A DNA stretch of 64,000 nt from Deltaproteobacteria bacterium. GTDB taxonomy: Bacteria > Myxococcota_A > Polyangia > Polyangiales > Ga0077539. How positions within the stretch are numbered: position 1 is the stretch's first letter; each line of letters starts with the position of its first letter. Position numbers and translations under genes: made by a program. This document shows, piece by piece, positions 58,950 through 64,000 of this stretch. Under the pieces are notes generated by a model. That model saw only the letters and a list, made by a program, of their open reading frames with translations, made no database searches and was not told the origin of the DNA. Location of the stretch: the NCBI GenBank assembly GCA_016218725.1, contig JACRDB010000067.1, forward strand, positions 1-64,000, written 5' to 3'.

Positions 58950-59702
58950 TCAAAATCCTCCCTCGGACAGATCCCCGCGCAGGACCGACAGCGCCGCCAG
59001 GAGCGCCGGCGCCACGGTCTCCGCGCGCAGCATGCGGGGTCCGAGCCGCACCGCGCGGAAGCCCTTCCCCTGGGCCAGTTGGACCTCGTCCATGGCGAAG
59101 CCCCCCTCCGGGCCCGCCAGCACCGCGCAGGGCCCCGGCGGCGCCCTGCGCACCGTCTCCGCGAGCCCGGGGGTGGCCCCCTCCCAGGCGACAAAGCGCG
59201 CCAGGGTGGCCTCGGGCACGGCCTCCAGGGCATGCCCGAGGGCCCCGGCCTGGAGGATCGCGGGCACGTCCGCCCGGCCGCACGGCCGGGCGGCCTCCTC
59301 GGCCACCCGTAGGAGCCGCTGGTGGAGCGCCTGCGGGTCCCGGGGCCTCGGCACCGAGCGCTGGGTGTACACGGGCTGCACGGCCCTCACGCCGAGCTCC
59401 GTGGCCTGGCGCACCACCTGCTCCAGCTTGTCGCCCTTGGGCACCCCCTGGAGCCAGAGGACCCCCGCCCGGTCCGCGACCACCCCCGGCGACGCCGTTC
59501 CAAGACAAAGCGTGACCGCCCCTTCCTTCACGCTCTCCACCCGGGCGTCACAGGCCCAGCCCAGGCCATCAAAGACCTCCACCGGGTCTCCCGGGCGCAC
59601 CCTGGACACCCGCGCCAGGTGGTGCCCCCGAGGGCCGTCCACGGTCACCCCGGAGCCCGGAGCCAGCGCCTGGAGGGCCGGGACCCGGACCCTCTCGGTC
59701 AC
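58950..59702 (-). CDS. rsmE: 16S rRNA (uracil-1498-N3)-methyltransferase RsmE
   Basis: 250 residues from GTG at 59702, overlapping the prmA stop (GTGA). An N-terminal PUA-like domain (VRPGDPVEVFDGLGW) is followed by the SPOUT fold: GVPKGDKLEQVVRQATELGV, GPEGGFAMDEV (SAM-binding knot) and VRLGPRMLRAETVAPALLAAL. These are the diagnostic RsmE motifs. It methylates U1498 of 16S rRNA in the decoding region. The prmA-rsmE order with overlap is common across bacteria. Confidence 0.93.
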   Translation of the reverse strand: MTERVRVPALQALAPGSGVTVDGPRGHHLARVSRVRPGDPVEVFDGLGWACDARVESVKEGAVTLCLGTASPGVVADRAGVLWLQGVPKGDKLEQVVRQATELGVRAVQPVYTQRSVPRPRDPQALHQRLLRVAEEAARPCGRADVPAILQAGALGHALEAVPEATLARFVAWEGATPGLAETVRRAPPGPCAVLAGPEGGFAMDEVQLAQGKGFRAVRLGPRMLRAETVAPALLAALSVLRGDLSEGGF

Positions 59703-60553
59703 GGCGCCCGAAGCTCCGGCGCCACCCACTCGTCCTCGGCGTCGCAGCGCTCCAGCGTGAAGCCCAGGCGCGTGTACGCCTCCACCACGGCCTCCCGCTG
59801 CGTGGCCAGCACCCCCGAGAGCACCAGCGCCCCGCCCGGGAGCACCCTGGACGCCAGCGCCTCGGCCAGGGGCACCAGCACCGCCGCCTCGATGTTGGCC
59901 ACCACCAGCGGGGCCCGCTCCGAGAGCGCCTCCGGGCCCCCCACCCGGAACTCCACGCCCCCCGCGAAGGACATGCGCTCGGCGTTCTCCCTCGCGGCGC
60001 TCACCGCGTCCGGGTCGTTGTCGCACCCCACCGCCCGAGGCACCCCGAGGAGCGCTGCCGTGAAGGCCAGGATCCCGCTGCCCGTGCCTACATCCACCAG
60101 CAATGTAGGCTTCTGTACGACAATCCTCCGTGCGATGGCTCGGGCGGCCAGGGCGGTGGTGGCGTGCTGGCCCGTACCGAAGGCCCGTCCGGGGTCCAGG
60201 GGGAGGAGCTGTTCACCCGGGAGGGCATGGTAGGTGAGCCAGCTTGGGACGACGACCACGGAGTCCGTGAGGTGGAACGGCTGCCAATGAGCCTTCCAGG
60301 CGTCCCTCCAGGCGTCGCCCAGGAGGACCTCACGGCGCACGGGGTGGTCTCCTCCGAGGGCGTCCCGGGCGAGGTCGGCGAGGGCCTCGTCGGGGAAGCT
60401 GGCGACCAGGGTGGCCCCGAGCTCGCCTCCGCGGGTGAGGGTGGAGGCGTCGCGCTCTTCGATCCCTTCGGCGCCGAGGAGGGTGAGGCGGCCGATGAGA
60501 ACGTCCACGTCCTCCGGGCGGGCTTGCACCACGAGCAGGGCGTAGGTGTTCAT
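59699..60553 (-). CDS. prmA: ribosomal protein L11 methyltransferase PrmA
   Basis: 284 residues. The ATG at 60553 overlaps the stop of the TPR gene upstream (ATGA). The N-terminal ribosome-binding domain (MNTYALLVVQARPEDVDVLIGRL) is followed by the conserved LDPGRAFGTGQHATTAL motif, the SAM-binding LLVDVGTGSGILAFTAALLG, and NIEAAVLVPLAEAL, where the family has N(I/L)xxxxL. It trimethylates L11. An AT-rich codon patch at 60086-60110 makes a chance 8-bp inverted repeat. It is coupled to rsmE downstream. Confidence 0.93.
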   Translation of the reverse strand: MNTYALLVVQARPEDVDVLIGRLTLLGAEGIEERDASTLTRGGELGATLVASFPDEALADLARDALGGDHPVRREVLLGDAWRDAWKAHWQPFHLTDSVVVVPSWLTYHALPGEQLLPLDPGRAFGTGQHATTALAARAIARRIVVQKPTLLVDVGTGSGILAFTAALLGVPRAVGCDNDPDAVSAARENAERMSFAGGVEFRVGGPEALSERAPLVVANIEAAVLVPLAEALASRVLPGGALVLSGVLATQREAVVEAYTRLGFTLERCDAEDEWVAPELRAP

Positions 60554-61407
60554 TCCGCGGTGAGGTTGATGGTGAGCCTGGCCGCGTCGCTCCCGGCGAA
60601 GACGAGGTAGGTCCCGACGGCGACGCCGGTGACCAGCACCGCGGCGCCGGTCCAGAACCACCAGCGCCCGAGGATGGACGCGCCTCCGGGGGCGGGCACC
60701 ACCACCCTCAGGGGCGCGTAGGCGTCGCCCCGGGCGGTGATGGCGATGCGGTTCTCGTCCACGGCTTCGAAGTAGTACTCCACCGCCGGGGGGCGGACCT
60801 CGGAGCCCGGGATCTGCGCCCGGAAGGAGCCCGCGGACAGTGTGGTATCCGTGCGGCGGAAGAGCCCTCTGGAGCCCTGCCTCCAGGCGAGCACCAGCCC
60901 CGCCGCGCGGCGGTCCGGGTCGACCACCCGGGCCTCCAGGTCGATGGGCCTGCCCGGCGACTGCTGCGCCGGCGAGCGGTGCTCGATGGTGATGGGCCGC
61001 TCGGCGGTGGTGGGTACGGCGGGGTTTCCGGGCTGGGTGACCGCGAGCCCCGGGCGCCCGTCGGTGACCCAGCGCTGCCGGGCGTTGTCGAAGAACTGCC
61101 GGATGCGCGGGGCGATGTCGTTGCCGAGCTGGTGCTCCGGGTCCCTCGCCAGGAGCAGCCGGAAGGCGCCCTCGGCCTCCTCCTGGCGGTTCAGGGCCAG
61201 GTAGGCGAGCCCCAGGGTCTCGTAGATCCGCGCCTCCTGGGCGGGGGTGTTGCCCCGGCGGATGATCGCCGCGGAGAGCGTCTGGATGCACTCTTCGTAC
61301 TGCAGGTCGTCGAACTGCTGGCGGCCCGTGCGAACGAGGTTGTCGTTCTGCCCGAAGGCCGGCGCCGCCAGGAGCACCAGGGCGGCGAAGAGCGCGGGCG
61401 CATGCAT
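60550..61407 (-). CDS. secreted TPR-like protein with C-terminal membrane helix
   Basis: 285 residues from ATG 61407 (GGAG 9 bases upstream); ATG 61422 would add five residues. A signal peptide (ALFAALVLLAAPAFGQ) precedes TPR-like helices (RTGRQQFDDLQYEECIQTLSAAIIRRGNTPAQEARIYETLGLAYLALNRQEEAEGAFRLLLARDP). A beta-rich domain (about 130-235) and one membrane helix (FWTGAAVLVTGVAVGTYLVF) near 245-265 follow. The layout is common in Myxococcota envelope proteins, where TPR plus Ig-like domains serve assembly roles. It is coupled by ATGA to prmA, although its function is unrelated. Confidence 0.75.
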   Translation of the reverse strand: MHAPALFAALVLLAAPAFGQNDNLVRTGRQQFDDLQYEECIQTLSAAIIRRGNTPAQEARIYETLGLAYLALNRQEEAEGAFRLLLARDPEHQLGNDIAPRIRQFFDNARQRWVTDGRPGLAVTQPGNPAVPTTAERPITIEHRSPAQQSPGRPIDLEARVVDPDRRAAGLVLAWRQGSRGLFRRTDTTLSAGSFRAQIPGSEVRPPAVEYYFEAVDENRIAITARGDAYAPLRVVVPAPGGASILGRWWFWTGAAVLVTGVAVGTYLVFAGSDAARLTINLTAE

Positions 61408-61517
61408 GCTTCGGTGCTCCATCGGGAGCCGCGATCCTACGGACCGGGCGGCCGTCCGGTCAACGACACAAAGACCCCTTTGGCCCTTCGTCCGTCTGGA
61501 CCGGGAACGAGGTCGCC

Positions 61518-61844
61518 ATGAAAAGAACCGCCGTCCTTGCGCTCCCGGTCTTTGCCGTGTGGTCCCTGCTCCCGGCGCTTGCGTCGGCCCAGGTCGTGCC
61601 TCCCGCGCCCACACCTACGGCGACCCCTGCCACCACACCGACCCCCACCCCGGGCACCTCGTCGGTGGAGGTGGTCAACGGCCGGAGGGTGTACCGCTAC
61701 GAGTTTGGCACGATCTACGGCGAGCCCCAGCGGCCGTACGCCTTCACGGTCACCCACCGCGGCGGCCTCGGGTACACGCACCTGGAGGACCGCCGGAGCT
61801 TCGCCCCGGAGGTGCTCTCGGCGCTGCGTCGCGCCCCGTTCTGA
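61518..61844 (+). CDS. small secreted protein with Pro/Thr linker
   Basis: 108 residues. A clear signal peptide (AVLALPVFAVWSLLPALASAQ) is followed by a Pro/Thr-rich segment (PAPTPTATPATTPTPTPG) and a short beta-rich C-terminus (VEVVNGRRVYRYEFGTIYGEPQRPYAFTVTHRG). AGG lies upstream of the ATG (GGAACGAGGTCGCC). No family is recognised. It is divergent from the TPR gene and convergent with the methyltransferase gene. Confidence 0.65.
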   Translation: MKRTAVLALPVFAVWSLLPALASAQVVPPAPTPTATPATTPTPTPGTSSVEVVNGRRVYRYEFGTIYGEPQRPYAFTVTHRGGLGYTHLEDRRSFAPEVLSALRRAPF

Positions 61845-61853
61845 CCGGCGCCA

Positions 61854-62711
61854 TCACGCGCGGCGTGCGGTGACCACCCACGCGGAGCCCCCGAGGGAGA
61901 CGCCCTCAGGGCCCTCGTAGGGGCGAAGGCTCTCGCGCACGGCGGCGCGCACGGCGGCGAGGGTGTCCTCCGAGAGGTCCCGCAGGGCGCCCGCGGTGGG
62001 GCCGACCTTGAGGAGGAACTCCGTGGCCTCCTCCAGGTCGCCGCCGCCGCCGATGACCATTGGTGCCTGGAAGGCCTTGACGCCCACCTCGGCCCAGCCC
62101 GAAGCCTGGAGCACCGCGCGCACGACCGAAGGATCCCCGAAGGCGAAGGGCCCCGGGGCTCCCGGCGGAGCGGGCTTGAACTCCGGCAGGAGCGGCAGCG
62201 CCGCGCCGAAGGGCACGGTCACCCAGGGGCACTCGGTGAAGGGCTGCCAGCACACGAACGACAGCCTCGCGCCGGGCTCCGACGCGCGGCAGAGGGCCCC
62301 GAAGGCCGCCGCGGGGCTGTCGAAGAACATCACCCCGAAGCGGGAGGTCACCGCCCCGAAGGGCGGGCCGGGGAGCGCCTCCGCCTGGGCGTCGCGCACC
62401 AGGAAGCTGGCGTTGCCGAGGCCCTCCTCCGCGGCGCGCTCGCGGGCCCGATCGATCATCACCGCGGAGAGGTCCACGCCGACCGCGGAGCCCTCCGGGC
62501 CGACCCTGCGGGCGAGCTCCAGGGTGGTGTCCCCGCAGCCACAACCAACGTCCAGGGCGCGCGCCCGGCGCAGGTCCCCGAGGGCGTCCAGCGCCCCGAG
62601 GCCGAAGGGCGCGAGCTGTCGATCCAGCCGCGGTTGCAGGGCCACCCACCGCGGGCCGCTCTGCTCGTTCCAGTTCTTGCGCTGCTCGGCGTTGGGCGGA
62701 GGGCTGTCCAT
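61854..62711 (-). CDS. class I SAM-dependent methyltransferase
   Basis: 285 residues. The SAM-binding glycine motif ALDVGCGCGDTTLELA is near 52-67, then AVGVDLSAVMIDRARERA and VTSRFGVMFFDSP (post-motif III), typical of the UbiE/SmtA-like methyltransferase superfamily. The N-terminus MDSPPPNAEQRKNWNEQSGPRWV matches the clade often annotated as methyltransferase type 11/25. The substrate is unknown. It is separated by 17 bp from the foldase gene on the same strand. Confidence 0.85.
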   Translation of the reverse strand: MDSPPPNAEQRKNWNEQSGPRWVALQPRLDRQLAPFGLGALDALGDLRRARALDVGCGCGDTTLELARRVGPEGSAVGVDLSAVMIDRARERAAEEGLGNASFLVRDAQAEALPGPPFGAVTSRFGVMFFDSPAAAFGALCRASEPGARLSFVCWQPFTECPWVTVPFGAALPLLPEFKPAPPGAPGPFAFGDPSVVRAVLQASGWAEVGVKAFQAPMVIGGGGDLEEATEFLLKVGPTAGALRDLSEDTLAAVRAAVRESLRPYEGPEGVSLGGSAWVVTARRA

Positions 62712-62728
62712 GACCTGCGCGGCGCGCC

Positions 62729-63724
62729 CTACAGGCGCATGTCCAGGGCCACGCCGCGGCGCAGCTCCCGGAGGTAGATCCCCTGCTGGCGCAGCATCTC
62801 GCGGTTCAAGAGAATCCCGTAGACCCGCTCGCGCACCTGCTCGAAGGGGGGCACCGGCGCGGCGTCGCGGCCCACGAGGCGCAGCACGTGGAAGCCCGCG
62901 TCGCCGCGCACCGGCTCGCTCACGTCACCAGGGGCCATCTGCAACAGCGCCGCCTCCAGGGCGTCCGGGAGCGTGCCGGGGCTCAGGTCCCCGAGGTCCC
63001 CGCCGTCCCCGCGGGTGGCCTCGTCGTCGGAGAACTGCCGGGCCAGGTCCCCGAAGGGCTCCCCCGCGCGGGCTCGGCGGGCGACGTCCTCGGCGCGCTG
63101 CCGGAGCTGCACGAGCTGCGCCGCCGTGGCGTCCTCGGGCACCGCGATGAACACATGCGCCGCGTGGGTCACCTGCACCCCGGACTGCTCCCGCGCGAGG
63201 CGGTGGTACTCCGCCCGCAGGTCCGCGTCGGTGATGTTGATCCGCCCGCGCACCCGGAGCTGGAGCATGCGCAGGCGCAGGAGCTCGCTCTCCATGAAGC
63301 TCCGGTACTCCATCCGCGTGATCCCCTGGGACTGCACCGCCTGGTACACCTGCTCCGGCGTGGCGTTGCGCTCCTGGGCGATGCGCTGCACGAACTCGTC
63401 CACGTCGGTGTCGTTCACCGCCTGGTGCGCCCGGGTGGCCGCCCGCTGCAGGAGCTTGTCGTCGATCATCCGGTCCAGGGCCTCGCGCAGCACCTCCTGG
63501 CGGCGCCTCGCGAGCACCGCCGGGGTGCCCCCCTGGGCGTTGGCCTCGGCCAGGAAGGGCCTCGCCCGGCGCTCCACGTCGGACAGGAAGATCGCCTCCT
63601 CGTCCACCACGGCCACCACCCGGTCCAGCACCTCGGCCGCCGCGGGACCGCCCCACGCCCCAAGGAGCCCCGCCAGGAAGAGCGCACAGAAACCCTTGCT
63701 GCGACGTGTCGTTCGTGCCCTCAT
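62729..63724 (-). CDS. SurA-type PpiC peptidyl-prolyl isomerase
   Basis: 331 residues. A signal peptide (FCALFLAGLLGAWGGPAAA) precedes the SurA N-terminal helical domain (VLDRVVAVVDEEAIFLSDVERRARPFL...EALDRMIDDKLLQRAA). The parvulin domain (about 185-285) has VTHAAHVFIAVPEDA, FGDLARQFSDDEATRGDGGDLGDLSPGTLPDALEAALLQMAPGDVSEPVRGDAGFHVLRL, with intact PPIase motifs. It chaperones outer-membrane proteins in the periplasm. Its start overlaps the stop of another foldase-type gene (ATGA). Confidence 0.92.
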   Translation of the reverse strand: MRARTTRRSKGFCALFLAGLLGAWGGPAAAEVLDRVVAVVDEEAIFLSDVERRARPFLAEANAQGGTPAVLARRRQEVLREALDRMIDDKLLQRAATRAHQAVNDTDVDEFVQRIAQERNATPEQVYQAVQSQGITRMEYRSFMESELLRLRMLQLRVRGRINITDADLRAEYHRLAREQSGVQVTHAAHVFIAVPEDATAAQLVQLRQRAEDVARRARAGEPFGDLARQFSDDEATRGDGGDLGDLSPGTLPDALEAALLQMAPGDVSEPVRGDAGFHVLRLVGRDAAPVPPFEQVRERVYGILLNREMLRQQGIYLRELRRGVALDMRL

Positions 63725-64000
63725 GGACGCCTCACGGGTGCTGTAGGTGGAGGTGCGACAGGTGCCAGAGGCACGCCGGGCATGCCAGGCACACCGGGTG
63801 TGGGTGGCGGCAGGTTGAGGTGTACGCGCCCGAGGGCGGCCTCGTCCACCTGGACGGGGGTGGCGCCGCGGAGGCGCTCCACGAGGGCGCGCATGGCGGC
63901 CTCCTCGGCGCGGTCCCGGCGCTCCCGCAGGAGGCGGTTCCGGATGCGCCGGCCCTCCTCCTCCAGGGTGCGGTGGAGCGCGTCCCGGCGGGCCGTGAGG
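63721..64000 (-). CDS. C-terminal part of an upstream gene (likely SurA-like foldase), truncated by the window
   Basis: The last 92 codons are visible. They read ALHRTLEEEGRRIRNRLLRERR, EAAMRALVERLRGATPVQVDEAALGRVHL, then a Pro-rich tail. The VDEAALGRV end matches the C-terminus of PpiC-type foldases as seen in Myxococcota, so this may be a second isomerase gene of the pair. The tail codons are AT-rich (CCTCCACCTACA). The start lies beyond the window. The stop overlaps the next ATG (ATGA). Confidence 0.6.
   Translation of the reverse strand, partial: LTARRDALHRTLEEEGRRIRNRLLRERRDRAEEAAMRALVERLRGATPVQVDEAALGRVHLNLPPPTPGVPGMPGVPLAPVAPPPTAPVRRP

Noticed and set aside
60086..60110. 8-bp inverted repeat GCCTACAT...ATGTAGGC
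   Set aside because: It lies inside prmA and is explained by AT-rich synonymous codons (AAG CCT ACA TTG ... GTA GGC); no regulatory position.

Overview
The window is GC-rich DNA (roughly 70 % G+C, with third codon positions almost all G or C). It most likely comes from a member of the Myxococcota, probably a Polyangia/Sandaracinus-type myxobacterium. This rests on several MopE-like secreted proteins with DNDCDG metal-binding repeats, long Cys-rich repeat lipoproteins, many lipoproteins with Asp/Pro/Thr-rich linkers, a FadL-type porin, a TonB receptor, two vWA lipoproteins and tightly overlapped genes (ATGA, GTGA, TTGA junctions). The assignment is an inference from style and family content; no rRNA or tRNA gene was seen.

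Layout. 1-3470: an inverted repeat, then (minus strand) an ECF sigma/anti-sigma pair and a vWA/MopE-like lipoprotein. 3623-7195: dnaB, whose product is interrupted by two inteins. One sits in the Walker A loop and carries a LAGLIDADG endonuclease plus an added HTH domain. The other is an endonuclease-less mini-intein whose missing endonuclease is replaced by a 137-bp nested palindrome. 7295-16000: FadL-like porin, lipoprotein, tandem cyclic-nucleotide-binding protein with an overlapping deoxynucleoside kinase, a membrane protein, a ParA-J-HTH fusion and a doubled 2-hydroxychromene-2-carboxylate isomerase-like protein. 16012-23902: a 1121-residue Cys-rich surface protein, an unknown protein and a TonB receptor with two overlapping lipoprotein genes. 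23971-29827: an Rpn-type nuclease, the succinate dehydrogenase operon (C-A-B plus a TPR-like gene) and a beta-propeller protein.

29836-37606 is the most unusual stretch. A rhodanese-like lipoprotein gene has an in-frame TGA at a redox Cys position, followed at the right distance by a SECIS-like hairpin, so it is a candidate selenoprotein. Next come a vWA lipoprotein and a TetR/P450 divergent pair with a clear operator. Then follow a 53-residue Cys-rich candidate precursor peptide with CCGD repeats, five tandem hairpins, an F390-synthetase/PaaK-like adenylating enzyme, a Cys-rich small lipoprotein and a second beta-propeller protein. Several inverted repeats punctuate this block, which may be a small peptide-modification or regulated export cluster; that is a hypothesis.

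37641-44165 is an accessory region: a lipoprotein, a Uma2-type nuclease, a two-gene DUF4365-containing module, a gene-poor stretch, a clearly AT-richer gene with an HExxH motif, and a divergent Ser/Thr kinase. 44176-47315: a MopE-like lipoprotein overlapping a secreted GH13 amylase. 47404-52425: dnaE, interrupted by a third intein; the extein codons beside it are AT-rich, as expected of a homing co-conversion tract. 52466-64000: an amidase, a PI-PLC-like lipoprotein, a radical SAM/SPASM protein, a GspE-N/GAF/HEAT protein, RsmE, PrmA, a TPR protein, a methyltransferase and two SurA-type foldases, the last one cut by the window end.

Three inteins in the two central replication proteins (helicase and polymerase) form the main mobile-element theme. 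The candidate selenoprotein and the peptide/ligase/propeller block are the most promising undescribed features.
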